Assembly: GCF_019693215.1 (NCBI RefSeq)
Contig: NZ_CP081183.1
Span: 1,863,226-1,927,225, forward strand
From: Salinarchaeum sp. IM2453
Lineage (GTDB): Archaea; Halobacteriota; Halobacteria; Halobacteriales; Salinarchaeaceae
DNA length: 64,000 nt
Reading direction: 5' to 3'
Position numbers and translations under genes: made by a program
Notes under the pieces: generated by a model
Database searches by the model: none
The model's input: the letters and a program-made list of their open reading frames with translations, nothing else
What the model was told of the DNA's origin: nothing
Shown: positions 54,705 through 63,917 of the stretch, piece after piece
How positions within the stretch are numbered: the stretch's first letter is position 1
Layout: each line of letters begins with the position of its first letter

Positions 54705-56810
54705 ATGGTCAAGCAACCTGACGAGAACCCATATATCACGTCTCCTGATACCGATTTCACTCCCACAGAATCCCTTAATCCGGACACAGCTAGAGAACAA
54801 GCTCAACTGCTCCGCGAGGCGATTCGATATCATGACTTCAAGTACTACATTGAAAATAATCCCGTTATTGCAGATCGAACATACGATAAGTTGTTTAACC
54901 GATTACAAACGCTGGAGGACACTTTCGACCTGTCTACGCCAAATAGCCCGACCCAACGAGTAGGTGGTAAACCGGTTGACAGCTTGCCGGATGTCGAGCA
55001 TATACGCCCAATGCTGTCCATCGACTCGGATGGTGATTCTGCAGCAGTCAGGAATTGGGCAAACCGGGTGTCTAAAGATATTGGTGATACACAACGAGAT
55101 ATCTCTTTTTTTTGTGAACCGAAGTTTGATGGGCTATCGGTAGAAGTTATTTACGAAAATGGAACACTTTCTCGCGCTGCGACACGCGGTGATGGGAGCG
55201 TTGGGGATGACATTACTGAGAATGTAAAGACCATCCCCCATGTCCCATTGCGATTACGTGGAGAACATCCAGAGTATCTTGCTGTTCGAGGAGAGATATA
55301 TATGCCTCGTGACGGATTTCAAAAACTCAACAAAGAGCGCATGGAATCTGGAAAGGATCCGTTTGCTAATCCACGGAACGCTGCGGCTGGTACGCTCAGA
55401 CAACTTGATCCATCAACTGTCGCTGAACGTCCACTCTCTTGCTTTTTCTTTGATGTACTAGCAATCAGAGAGACAGAACAATGGGCAACTAAACCAGTTG
55501 AAACCCACGCAAAACTACACGAGAACCTTCCAAACTGGGGACTACGTACGACTGAACTAGCTTCACACGTAGAAAGTATTGAGGAGGCAATTGCATACCG
55601 TGATGATTTACTTGATCAGCGGGACTCATTAAACTATGAAATTGACGGGGTCGTTATCAAAGTCAACGACCGATCGCTATGTGAGGAGTTAGGAGCTACT
55701 TCAAGACACTATCGATGGGCATTCGCGTACAAGTTTCCTCCAAGGACAGAAGAGACGATACTCCGGGAGATTATTGTCCAGGTTGGCCGCACTGGCCGGT
55801 TAACACCGGTCGCTTTATTGGATCCGGTTGATGTCGGTGGCGTAACTGTTTCTCGAGCAAGCTTACATAACCCTGCTCAAATCGAAGAACTCGGTGTTGG
55901 CATAGGTGACAAAGTAAAGATCACACGGGCAGGCGATGTTATCCCACAGGTAACCGATGTACTGGAACATCAGGGACCACAGTATCAATTTCCGGACCGA
56001 TGTCCTGCTTGTGGAAGCCCAATTGAACGAGATGGCCCAATGGCCTTCTGCACGGGAGGGATGGCCTGCGATCGACAACTCGTGCGGGCAGTTACTCATT
56101 ACGCTAGTGATGCAGGACTTGACATTGAGGGACTGGGGGAACAAACAGCCAAACAACTTTATGAAGCCAAATTAATTGAAGATGGAATTGCGGATCTTTA
56201 CGCTATCTCTGTGCAGGACCTGACTGGACTTGATGGATGGGGAACAAAAAGTGCAAAAAACCTACTGGATGCAATTGAGTCAAGCAAGTCACCTCCCCTC
56301 TCTGATTTTATCGCAGCAATAGGTATTCGAGGCGTTGGTCCAACTGTTGCACAAGATCTTGCCTCAGAATTTACGACGTTTGACGCATTTATGAATGCCA
56401 CACAAGGGCAACTTAAAGCCGTGGAGGGAATCGGACAGAAAACCGCAAACACTATTGTGGAATTTTTTGATACAGAACATAACCAGACAGAGATTATGCG
56501 ACTATTAAACCAAGGAGTACGCCCTGAACCAGCAGAACAGACGGTGAGTGCAGAATTAGACGGACTGACGTTTGTTTTCACAGGGGCCCTTGACCAATAC
56601 ACAAGAGATGAAGCTCAAGAATTAGTCGAATCACACGGGGCCCGAGCAACGTCTTCTGTCTCTGGAAATACAGATTATCTCGTGACTGGGGACAATCCAG
56701 GTAGCCGTAAAATCAGTGATGCCAATGAAAATGACGTTACGCAAATTGATGAAGACCAGTTTCTTACACTTCTCGAGCAGGAAAGCGTCCTGACTTCCTC
56801 TGAATACTAA
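54705..56810 (+). CDS. ligA: NAD-dependent DNA ligase LigA
   Basis: 701 residues. Domain Ia with YHDFKYYIENNPVIADRTYD (NAD site), nucleotidyl Lys140 in KFDGL, REIYMPRDGF, EIDGVVIKVND, an OB fold, a four-Cys zinc finger (CPACG..CTGGMACDRQ), HhH repeats (GLDGWGTKSAKNLL, IRGVGPTVAQDL, VEGIGQKTAN) and a C-terminal BRCT domain (LDGLTFVFTGALDQYTRDEAQELVESHGA). LigA is bacterial-type and reached haloarchaea by transfer. ATG 54705 is preferred over an upstream in-frame start. Confidence 0.95.
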   Translation: MVKQPDENPYITSPDTDFTPTESLNPDTAREQAQLLREAIRYHDFKYYIENNPVIADRTYDKLFNRLQTLEDTFDLSTPNSPTQRVGGKPVDSLPDVEHIRPMLSIDSDGDSAAVRNWANRVSKDIGDTQRDISFFCEPKFDGLSVEVIYENGTLSRAATRGDGSVGDDITENVKTIPHVPLRLRGEHPEYLAVRGEIYMPRDGFQKLNKERMESGKDPFANPRNAAAGTLRQLDPSTVAERPLSCFFFDVLAIRETEQWATKPVETHAKLHENLPNWGLRTTELASHVESIEEAIAYRDDLLDQRDSLNYEIDGVVIKVNDRSLCEELGATSRHYRWAFAYKFPPRTEETILREIIVQVGRTGRLTPVALLDPVDVGGVTVSRASLHNPAQIEELGVGIGDKVKITRAGDVIPQVTDVLEHQGPQYQFPDRCPACGSPIERDGPMAFCTGGMACDRQLVRAVTHYASDAGLDIEGLGEQTAKQLYEAKLIEDGIADLYAISVQDLTGLDGWGTKSAKNLLDAIESSKSPPLSDFIAAIGIRGVGPTVAQDLASEFTTFDAFMNATQGQLKAVEGIGQKTANTIVEFFDTEHNQTEIMRLLNQGVRPEPAEQTVSAELDGLTFVFTGALDQYTRDEAQELVESHGARATSSVSGNTDYLVTGDNPGSRKISDANENDVTQIDEDQFLTLLEQESVLTSSEY

Positions 56811-56888
56811 CGAGAAAAACTTGTTCTTCGCACTTGACAAGAATGTCGGTGCAAATCGCTTAATTCTATCCGAATACTACAGAAAGAT

Positions 56889-57734
56889 ATGTCGAGACAG
56901 CGCGTTGGTGCTCACGTATCGATTGCAGATGGATTTCCAGCAGCAGTATCACAGATACAAGAATACGGCGGGAACTGTGGTCAGGTATTTGTTGGATCAC
57001 CGAGAACATGGTCTGTTAGCAGTGTTGACTCAAGCGATGCTACTGCATTCGCTGAGCTGCAGGCAACTGAAGATGTTAGACCATGGATCGTACACGGCAC
57101 GTATCTTATTAATTTTGCAACACCCAATGATGACCTTGCAGAGAAGTCGGTAGCGACTGTGCAGGAAGAACTAAACAAAGCGTCAAAGCTCGGTATAGAT
57201 TATTATACTTTCCACCCTGGGGCTCACACCGGTGCAGGTGTTGAAAAAGGAATAAGGAACATCGGATCGCGTCTTTCAGAGCTTGATATCCCTGACGGTA
57301 TGACAGTTTTACTTGAAAATACCGCCGGTGGAGGTACTTCCCTTGGAAGTACTTTCCAGCAACTACAGGAAATGCGAATCCGATCAGAAATCGACAATGA
57401 CCAACTTGGGGTTTGTATTGACAGTTGTCACCTGTACGCCGCAGGGTATGACTTTACAACAACCACTGGACTGACCGAAATGGTCGGAGAAATCGAGCAA
57501 ACCGTCGGTCTGGATGCTATTCAGTATTTACACCTAAATGACTCAAAACATCCGTGTGGTTCAAATAAAGATGAACACCAGCACATTGGCAAAGGACAAA
57601 TTGGCACAACAGGCTTTAGTAAACTAATCAATCATGACGCCTTTACTGATCTGCCGATGGTGCTAGAGACCCCTGTCGACGAAAAGGGATATGCTTGGAA
57701 TATTTCACAGATACAATCACTGTACGATACATAA
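56889..57734 (+). CDS. nfo: Endonuclease IV (Nfo)
   Basis: AP endonuclease for abasic sites, 281 residues. Metal-binding segments: VGAHVSIADGFPAAV, HGTYLINFATP, FHPGAHTGAG, LLENTAGGGTSLGSTF, CIDSCHLYAAGYDF, LHLNDSKHPCGSNKDEHQHIGKG and VLETPVDEKGYAWNI. All expected His, Glu and Asp groups are visible. It lies 78 bases after ligA on the same strand; both act in base excision repair, and nth lies about 6 kb away. Confidence 0.95.
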   Translation: MSRQRVGAHVSIADGFPAAVSQIQEYGGNCGQVFVGSPRTWSVSSVDSSDATAFAELQATEDVRPWIVHGTYLINFATPNDDLAEKSVATVQEELNKASKLGIDYYTFHPGAHTGAGVEKGIRNIGSRLSELDIPDGMTVLLENTAGGGTSLGSTFQQLQEMRIRSEIDNDQLGVCIDSCHLYAAGYDFTTTTGLTEMVGEIEQTVGLDAIQYLHLNDSKHPCGSNKDEHQHIGKGQIGTTGFSKLINHDAFTDLPMVLETPVDEKGYAWNISQIQSLYDT

Positions 57735-57875
57735 GTTATAGGCTTATTCCATTCGTGGGATTCTAAAGCATAGCCTTGTCCGGTCCACCGGTCACTTATT
57801 GGATTGCTCCAGGACTGGGATCCAAGATACTCGGCCTGCTCCGCCTGCAGATAACAATCAACTGAGTTCAGTAGC

Positions 57876-58151
57876 TCACACTGCTAACAGTATCGTGATG
57901 ACCCAAGCCGCCATCACAATTGCTGATAGACCCTGTTTTGTAGCTGACCTTCCAACTGGCGGATTTCGGAAAATGATCTCAAAAAGAATAATTGTTGCAA
58001 CTACACTTCCAGCAGCAAGCCCATGATACAAAGCGACTGACTCATGTATGCTAAGCGATGCTCCAGCTCCAAGTGCGATGATTATCCCGGCTAATAAAGC
58101 ATCATAGTAATCAATATCATCTAAGCTTCGAGGAATGAAATGATTAGACAT
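57876..58151 (-). CDS. Small membrane protein, three helices
   Basis: About 91 residues from the ATG at 58151: MSNHFIPRSLDDIDYYDALLAG, then helices AGIIIALGAGASLSI, ALYHGLAAGSVVATIILFEIIF and GLSAIVMAAWVITILLAV. The Asn-Pro-rich loop NPPVGRSATKQ lies between. No function is known. It is convergent with nfo and divergent from the ArsR gene. The 140 bases between its stop and nfo hold only a weak dyad (CCGGT-CC-ACCGG, 57780-57791). Confidence 0.6.
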   Translation of the reverse strand: MSNHFIPRSLDDIDYYDALLAGIIIALGAGASLSIHESVALYHGLAAGSVVATIILFEIIFRNPPVGRSATKQGLSAIVMAAWVITILLAV

Positions 58152-58265
58152 CCTATATTTAGCTAAAGTCTGACTATACAAAAGAGTGATTCCAAATATT
58201 ACTCGGGATCATATATCTGTTCTTCAGACTGAACGTTTATTATTACTTATCAAGTATAGATTCAT

Positions 58266-58658
58266 ATGGCAGAAGGTACAGAGCGGCTCTGTCGTTATCT
58301 GGAAGAAACTGAGGTCAACGCATGCCGAACGGAGGACGCACAGAACCGGATCACCGAATTACGACAACTCCAGTCAGGAATTGACGAATCACAGGTAACT
58401 GAGCACGTTCAAATTCTAGCCGCCGTTGGTGATGAGACTCGATATCAAATTGTGCAGATTTTATCAGAAGCAGAGGATGAGTTATGTGTCTGCGAGATCA
58501 CCCCTCTTCTTTCTGTAAGCGAAAGCGCTGTCAGTCATGCCCTTTCGAAACTCACTGATGCAGACGTAATCGATAGGAGAAAAGAAGGTAGATGGCGAAT
58601 GTATTCACTAACTGACCGCGGTAAGGCAATCGTTCAGGCACTTGAAGGATCAGTTTAG
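58266..58658 (+). CDS. ArsR-family metal(loid)-responsive repressor
   Basis: 130 residues. Winged helix with ILAAVGDETRYQIVQILSEAE, ELCVCEI at 72-78, whose Cys74 and Cys76 are the usual metalloid site, and SVSESAVSHALSKLTDADVIDRRKEGRWRMYSL. Extra Cys9 and Cys20 could be ligands. No arsenic efflux or reductase gene adjoins it; the divergent neighbour is the small membrane protein, which could be its target. Confidence 0.85.
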   Translation: MAEGTERLCRYLEETEVNACRTEDAQNRITELRQLQSGIDESQVTEHVQILAAVGDETRYQIVQILSEAEDELCVCEITPLLSVSESAVSHALSKLTDADVIDRRKEGRWRMYSLTDRGKAIVQALEGSV

Positions 58659-58686
58659 TGTCTATTGCCCGCATCAATAGCACATA

Positions 58687-58717
58687 GACCGAAGGCGGCC
58701 TCCATCGGCCTCCGGTC
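58687..58717 (+). terminator. GC-rich hairpin between the arsR-like gene and uspA
   Basis: GACCG..GGCC, TCCATC loop, GGCC..CGGTC, an imperfect stem straddling the uspA stop codon and lying 30 bases beyond the ArsR-gene stop. Its GC content is high beside its flanks. It is a weak candidate terminator for the convergent pair. Confidence 0.3.
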
Positions 58718-59165
58718 ACTCGGCGGCCTGCGTAGCTTCTGGTCGAATCGTAAGTACTGGGACTGGCGACGTTCGCACGACCTGATCAGCAACGCTACCA
58801 ATAATTGCCCGCTCTACTCCGCCCCGGCCACTTGTCCCAATTATGATCATATCGATAGGGTTTAATTCAGCATACTCAACAATCTGCTTTGCCGGCGTTC
58901 CATATTTGATACCCGTCACAATATCTAATTTATATTCTTTACCCTTCTGTTCTAGCCGATTCACACGTTCCTGCGCTTTTTCTTCAAGTCCTTCTCGAAT
59001 CGGCCGACTGGCTCCTGTATATGTCGCTGCTGCAACTACAGCGCTGTCTGCAACTGCCAATATATGAACTCTTGCGTCGAGCTTCTGAGCGAGCGCAAAC
59101 GCCTCTTCTGCTGCCCGTTCTGCGTGTTCACTTCCATCGGTGGGTACAAGTATCGTATTAACCAT
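58716..59165 (-). CDS. Universal stress protein UspA family
   Basis: 149 residues with the Usp fold: ILVPTDGSEHAERAAEEAFALA at the N-terminus, PIDMIIIGTSGRGGVERAIIGSVADQVVRTSPVPVLTIRPE at the C-terminus, including the G-x2-G-x9-G(S/T) ATP loop. Likely binds ATP. Cytoplasmic. A TATA-like ATCATAAAC precedes the start closely. Convergent with the ArsR gene. Confidence 0.9.
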   Translation of the reverse strand: MVNTILVPTDGSEHAERAAEEAFALAQKLDARVHILAVADSAVVAAATYTGASRPIREGLEEKAQERVNRLEQKGKEYKLDIVTGIKYGTPAKQIVEYAELNPIDMIIIGTSGRGGVERAIIGSVADQVVRTSPVPVLTIRPEATQAAE

Positions 59166-59309
59166 AGTTTATGATACAAGATAACAATTATTGAGGCTGT
59201 GGGTTTGTTACACGGTGACACTAAGATGGATATAATTGGTGTGGACTCTCGATGTATTATAAAATAGGAGGCAAAAACCCACTCGTTTTGGGGTAGAAGG
59301 AAGTCAAAC

Positions 59310-59540
59310 TCAATGTCGAAACATCATCACTGTCTGTTCTTCATTGAGAATACAAAATCTTCGCCCATCATTTTCCGGAAAACTCGTTGTCTTTTTCTCT
59401 GTGATAAATAATCGCTGGAATGCCTTGCCACATACTGGACAATCAATCTCTGCCTTTGTTTCGTATAATTTTGTGGACCCTCCGTCGCGTAGTTGCTTCA
59501 ACGCGTGTCGATGATCATGCACTGAAAACTTTGGCCCCAT
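59310..59540 (-). CDS. Small zinc-type protein of unknown function
   Basis: 76 residues: FSVHDHRHALKQLRDGGSTKLYETKAEIDCPVCGKAFQRLFITEKK, then FPENDGRRFCILNEEQTVMMFRH. The CPVC pair and a later Cys, with His residues at both ends, suggest one zinc site. It resembles a small haloarchaeal domain of unknown function (DUF7385-like; I recall this only from its pattern). Same strand as the downstream UspA gene, with 144 bases between. Confidence 0.6.
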   Translation of the reverse strand: MGPKFSVHDHRHALKQLRDGGSTKLYETKAEIDCPVCGKAFQRLFITEKKTTSFPENDGRRFCILNEEQTVMMFRH

Positions 59541-59676
59541 ATCCTTGCTAAATAATTCAGGCAGCTACAAATAAGCGTTCTTCAGCAGGACAGGATAGTG
59601 ATCAGGTCGGTAGTGGATATTAGTTTTGCAACTGACCTTCTCGTGATCTCTTTCAGATATTCAGTTTGCAGAAATC

Positions 59677-59716
59677 GAGGCGAATGCCACGGGGCTTGAC
59701 CCCGAGACAGTTCACT
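59677..59716 (+). repeat. Solo hairpin end, GGGGCTTGACCCC type
   Basis: GAGGCGAATGCC, a GGGGCTTGACCCC hairpin, then GAGACAGTTCACT. It shares about 27 identical bases with the copy at 49600 and ends in TTCAC as the tnpB right end does. It lies 31 bases past the mvaD stop on the opposite strand. No transposase is attached. Confidence 0.6.
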
Positions 59717-59746
59717 CCGTCTGTGGAGTCTTCCTATGCACTTAGT

Positions 59747-60730
59747 TCAAAACAGATGATCATCAGTAAGCCGTGCCGGACCTCCTGCTTTCCAGATCAT
59801 TGTTTCGACCCCACAATCAGAAACTGCTTCCTCAACAGTATCGACGTACTCTTTCTTGGTGTTTACATACACGGTGGCTCCCGTATCGGTTGAAAAGTAA
59901 ACTGGGATGTTCTGTTCCTCTCTCAGCGATTTGACTACTTCAAATATTTCGAGTGTCTCTGGCTGCCAGTATACCCATCCAGCTGGGCCAGTCATTGTCG
60001 TTGCTGCTAGAGATAGAGAGTCATGTTCTGCAAGTTTAAATACTCGGTCGAAATCACCGCTCCGTAGGGCATCCCTACACTCAACAATTTGGTCACCTAT
60101 GTGTGCACGACGGGCATCAAACATATGACTGTCAGCCGCTTCCGCATGTGCATCATCCGTTTCTTTGTATGCTGGAACTAAACCAACAACAATCCGTAGC
60201 TCATCTTCAATTGTAGTTTCAATTCGTTCAGATCGGCAGTCTTGATCGTTCAACCCGGCATAAAGGTGTGAAAACCCTCCAGTAACAGCTCGTGCAGCGG
60301 ATGATGATCCCCGCCGGGCGATAGCGGAAATCTCTGGTTTAGAGAGCTCAAGATCGGCAGCCCCGACAAGTGCCATTGCTGCTGCAGCGAACCCTGAGGA
60401 AGATGATCCAAGTCCCACATTTGACGGGAATGTATTTTGACTCTCTAACCGGACATTATAATCTTTATCGAGTTTTGAGGAGCGACTTTGGACCTCCTCA
60501 ACAATTCGATCAAGTCGTGCTGCTCCACTTCCTGTAACGGTTTCTCCATCAATTTGATACTGATTTTCGTCTATGTCCAGGCTAAACTGAGCTGTCGTCG
60601 TCGTCTTACTTGGGGCGGTACAGACACTAATGCTATCGTGGTACGGGAGACGAAGCTTCTCGTCTCTCATACCATGGTACTTCACAATACCCTGAATTGG
60701 GTGTGCAACTGCGGTTGTCTTCTTGACCAT
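59747..60730 (-). CDS. mvaD: Phosphomevalonate decarboxylase, MvaD-like
   Basis: Makes isopentenyl phosphate in the haloarchaeal mevalonate route. About 327 residues; GHMP-fold marks are AHPIQGIVKYHGMRDEKLRLPYHDSISVCTA, PSNVGLGSSSSGFAAAAMAL (ATP loop) and SSAARAVTGGFSHL, plus the C-terminal YFSTDTGATVYV loop. Haloarchaeal members characterised so far act on phosphomevalonate rather than diphosphomevalonate. I chose the ATG at 60730 because MVKKTTAVAHPIQG matches the relatives. Isopentenyl units feed the prenyl synthases in this window. Confidence 0.9.
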   Translation of the reverse strand: MVKKTTAVAHPIQGIVKYHGMRDEKLRLPYHDSISVCTAPSKTTTTAQFSLDIDENQYQIDGETVTGSGAARLDRIVEEVQSRSSKLDKDYNVRLESQNTFPSNVGLGSSSSGFAAAAMALVGAADLELSKPEISAIARRGSSSAARAVTGGFSHLYAGLNDQDCRSERIETTIEDELRIVVGLVPAYKETDDAHAEAADSHMFDARRAHIGDQIVECRDALRSGDFDRVFKLAEHDSLSLAATTMTGPAGWVYWQPETLEIFEVVKSLREEQNIPVYFSTDTGATVYVNTKKEYVDTVEEAVSDCGVETMIWKAGGPARLTDDHLF

Positions 60731-60846
60731 AACTGAAGAGCAGATAACTTCGGAGTTAAGTGTGGCGATAAGATGAGGAAATTCCAATAGTGTTATTTAA
60801 TTAACAATACCGAAAGAATTATTCATAATAAGATCTATGATAACGT

Positions 60847-61791
60847 GTGACAGACAATTCCCAGTGTCCCCACTGTAATACGCCAACAACTTCGGGATCT
60901 CGCTATTGCCCACAGTGTGGAAATGCTCTTCCGCAACGGTCTTGTTGGATGTGCAACTCATCGATGGATCCCGACGACCGGTACTGCCAATATTGTGGTG
61001 CAGAGCAGGGAAAGCTTGACCCGGAGTCTCGGCACAAACGATTTCGCCGTCATATTCGTCGTAAAGTTGCTAAAGGGTGGGAGATTGAACATGACTGGGA
61101 GGATGAAGTTATTCTGGTTAATCGCGATATAGGGAATCTGTTTATTCACGCTGCACTTATTCCTCTGACTGGTGGATTAGGAAACCTACTTTATGCCTAC
61201 TATCGACACACAGTCAAAGCTAATCGTGTCTTTCTATCTGTCGAAGATTATCACCCGAAACCATCAGGAGTGTCTCCTCAACAATCTGATGTTGACACTC
61301 AAGAAATAGATACCGAGGTGGGACAACGTAGTGCAAACAATGAGCTACAGGTCTCTGGTAACTACTCTGGATATATTGCATCAATTGTCTTGATGACAAT
61401 TGGATTTGCGGGATTATTTACTGGTGAAGCGCCTGTCATGCTTGTTGGCTTCTTAGTGCTCCTTTTTGGTGCTGGAGTATTTCCATCAATAACTGAGAGA
61501 ATTGCACGTCGATACAGCCTTACGGCAAATGGTACTATCCGATCTGTGGACAAAACTACCTTTGAGGGAGAAACTCACCGGTGTATGGCTTGCGGAAACG
61601 AGGTTGCATACGGAACTGAGCGAACATACAGGGAAGAGTTTGTCGTCGGAGGTATTCCACTACACACGTATACTGATGGAACAAACCATTATTGTCCGGA
61701 GTGCGCGGAACATGAGCATGGGACTTCAAGTCACCCTTACTCAAACCAGCGCACAAGAGATCAATCTGTAGAATCTGATGCTTCAAGATAG
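60847..61791 (+). CDS. Double zinc-ribbon membrane protein
   Basis: 314 residues from GTG. Two N-terminal zinc ribbons (CPHC..CPQCG, CWMC..CQYCG, residues 7-53), a basic stretch (RHKRFRRHIRRK), a short hydrophobic region (LFIHAALIPLTGGLGNLLYAYY), two membrane helices (YIASIVLMTIGFAGLF, PVMLVGFLVLLFGAGVF), and a C-terminal zinc ribbon (CMACG..CPECA). It looks like a membrane scaffold. I know no function. It ends two bases from the convergent phosphoesterase gene. Confidence 0.7.
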   Translation: MTDNSQCPHCNTPTTSGSRYCPQCGNALPQRSCWMCNSSMDPDDRYCQYCGAEQGKLDPESRHKRFRRHIRRKVAKGWEIEHDWEDEVILVNRDIGNLFIHAALIPLTGGLGNLLYAYYRHTVKANRVFLSVEDYHPKPSGVSPQQSDVDTQEIDTEVGQRSANNELQVSGNYSGYIASIVLMTIGFAGLFTGEAPVMLVGFLVLLFGAGVFPSITERIARRYSLTANGTIRSVDKTTFEGETHRCMACGNEVAYGTERTYREEFVVGGIPLHTYTDGTNHYCPECAEHEHGTSSHPYSNQRTRDQSVESDASR

Positions 61792-61792
61792 T

Positions 61793-63142
61793 TTATTCTG
61801 AGTCACGGACAGTGCGAATCTGTTTGCAGTCCCCCTCTTGATCAATAACACGTCGATCAGGTAAATGGAGGTCTGGTTCTCGACCAACAGTAAAAAATCG
61901 TTCAGTCCATGTTAACTCCTCTGTTGCTGGACTCGGTTTTTGAACCTCTATAAAATCGACTGCAATGGCATCTGCTTGCTCGGCAGACGAAATACGAACC
62001 GTTGACAATTGATATGAAGGGTAGAAAACAGGGGGAAGAATGCCAATAATTCCATCTCGACGATGGAGTCGCTTGAGCCAGGTGCCTGAATTCACAATCA
62101 TGCCGCCGTCAACTGACTGTACACCTGGACGGTGCGTGTGTCCATAACAGAAAAGCGTGGTATGCTCTTCATTAGTAAAAAGTTCTTCTGCGTAGTCTTG
62201 ATATGGTCTTTCAGGGTCGACAGTGAGTTCTGTTTCAAACACCCCAAACCGATTAACTGTCTTGCGGATGTCTCGACGAAGGAAATACAGAGGAATCCCA
62301 ACAAGAAGAATCAGTCCGGCGATGATGATGTTGACTGTTAAGAATGTCCAAATGGCTGTACCAGGACGACCCAACGACACGAAAAGGGCCTCTATTTCTT
62401 CGATTGGCATTGACCATATCCCCACAATATCAAGCCCAGAAAGAACTGCAAGAAGAACACTAATATTAAACAAGAGAAGAAATGGAAATAGCGAATACCG
62501 CAACAGCGGATTCATCTCCCGGTAAAAATATTTTGAGAATAACCACACTGGTACCCGCTCGGTGGGCGTAACAGCTTGAACATCTTTGAGCCAGTTGAAT
62601 TTTCCCCGATCAGATAATTGTCCAGCACGACTTGTTACCAGTGTATTATAGTAATACCCAAGTGGAGAGGCATGTGGATTGCCCCAGTCCTCAACCTTGT
62701 TGTTTGGGTCTTGTTGATGTCCGTGCTCAAAATGAATCACCTGCCCATCAAGTGTTCGCTTGACCGACCTCTCCTGCACGAGATTAATATTATACTTTTC
62801 TAACCTGTCAACGTATTCCTCATATGCAGCTAACTCATGATCATGATTTCCCGGAAGAAGTGTGATATCGATATTCTTCCCGGTAGACTTGAACTGCTCA
62901 AATAACGACGGGTATGTCTCCTCAAGCATCTCAAACTTCTCGATACCTTCCAACTCGGTGAATTCCCATAAACCAAAGGCGTCCCCATTAATTATTAATT
63001 CAGCATCTTCGTCTGTTGTTTCTAACTCTGTAAGAAAATCAATCAATTCATCAAGAAAGTCAATCTCTTTTAGTTGTTCGTCCCCACCGATATGGAGGTC
63101 GCTGATGACATAGTAAGTACGATTATTAGACTTTGTGCCCAT
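61793..63142 (-). CDS. Metallophosphoesterase with inserted membrane helices
   Basis: 449 residues. Calcineurin-like motifs in order: SDLHIGG (Asp15, His17), INGDAF (Asp54), LPGNHDHE (98-103), FEHGHQQ (His140, His142) and CYGHTHRPG (334-337). Two membrane helices (about 217-243 and 263-287) lie between the fourth and fifth motifs, so a membrane pair is inserted into the catalytic domain. It may cleave a lipid-linked or membrane substrate. Related LpxH-like enzymes lack the insertion. Confidence 0.8.
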   Translation of the reverse strand: MGTKSNNRTYYVISDLHIGGDEQLKEIDFLDELIDFLTELETTDEDAELIINGDAFGLWEFTELEGIEKFEMLEETYPSLFEQFKSTGKNIDITLLPGNHDHELAAYEEYVDRLEKYNINLVQERSVKRTLDGQVIHFEHGHQQDPNNKVEDWGNPHASPLGYYYNTLVTSRAGQLSDRGKFNWLKDVQAVTPTERVPVWLFSKYFYREMNPLLRYSLFPFLLLFNISVLLAVLSGLDIVGIWSMPIEEIEALFVSLGRPGTAIWTFLTVNIIIAGLILLVGIPLYFLRRDIRKTVNRFGVFETELTVDPERPYQDYAEELFTNEEHTTLFCYGHTHRPGVQSVDGGMIVNSGTWLKRLHRRDGIIGILPPVFYPSYQLSTVRISSAEQADAIAVDFIEVQKPSPATEELTWTERFFTVGREPDLHLPDRRVIDQEGDCKQIRTVRDSE

Positions 63143-63230
63143 TGTTTTGATACAGCAAATGAGAAGTGAAAAAACTGGGTTATTTGATCGAAAACCATAG
63201 AATCATAAGACATCGACCGTACTCAATTAT

Positions 63231-63917
63231 ATGGGAACTCCCCTCGAACTTCGATCAAGACAGGCATCGGAAGTTATTAACCGTCTGTCTGAAGAGTATC
63301 CTGATAGTTCAATTTCACTTATCTATTCCAACCGACTCGAGTTACTAATCTCCGTGATTTTATCTGCTCAGTGCACAGATGAGCGAGTTAATCAGGTGAC
63401 CGACAACCTGTTTGATAAATTCCAGTCGCTAAACGACTTTGCCAGTGCGTCAGAAGACGAGATTGCGGATATGATCGATTCGGTTACATATTATAACAAC
63501 AAAGCTCGATATATCCGTAATGCGTGCCAGATGATCAGAGATCATCACGACGGTGAGGTTCCAGAGACAATGGAAGAACTCACGAATCTTCCAGGCGTCG
63601 GAAGAAAAACAGCGAATGTTGTTCTTCAACATGGGCATAATATCACGGAAGGGATTGTTGTTGATACTCATGTCCAACGCCAAACGCGCCGACTTGGATT
63701 AACTGATCACAAGCGACCCGAAAAAATTGAGCGCGAATTAATGGATTATCTGCCGCAAAACGATTGGCAGCAATTTACACATTTGCTGATCGACCACGGT
63801 CGAGCAGTTTGCACAGCGCGGAGTCCAAGCTGTCATGGCTGTGTTTTATCTGACATATGTCCATCTGAGCAGGGCGACTCCAAAGTTGACCTTGCAACCG
63901 GGGAAGAGTGGAACTAA
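63231..63917 (+). CDS. nth: Endonuclease III (Nth)
   Basis: Bifunctional glycosylase/AP lyase for oxidised pyrimidines. 228 residues: SAQCTDERVN, HhH LPGVGRKTANVV with catalytic Lys126, VVDTHVQR with Asp145, and the 4Fe-4S cluster Cys194, Cys201, Cys204, Cys210 in the family C-x6-C-x2-C-x5-C spacing. Full length. With nfo and ligA it completes much of a base excision repair set in this part of the chromosome. Confidence 0.95.
   Translation: MGTPLELRSRQASEVINRLSEEYPDSSISLIYSNRLELLISVILSAQCTDERVNQVTDNLFDKFQSLNDFASASEDEIADMIDSVTYYNNKARYIRNACQMIRDHHDGEVPETMEELTNLPGVGRKTANVVLQHGHNITEGIVVDTHVQRQTRRLGLTDHKRPEKIERELMDYLPQNDWQQFTHLLIDHGRAVCTARSPSCHGCVLSDICPSEQGDSKVDLATGEEWN

Noticed and set aside
54681-56810. 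LigA as an unusual finding
   Set aside because: NAD-dependent ligase is bacterial in type, but it is already known to be widespread in haloarchaea after transfer, so it is not new.
58665-58865. Plus-strand 66-residue frame after the ArsR gene
   Set aside because: Antisense to uspA and composed mostly of the GC-rich hairpin; no family resemblance.
59666-59893. 75-residue plus-strand frame
   Set aside because: It is the solo repeat followed by mvaD antisense.
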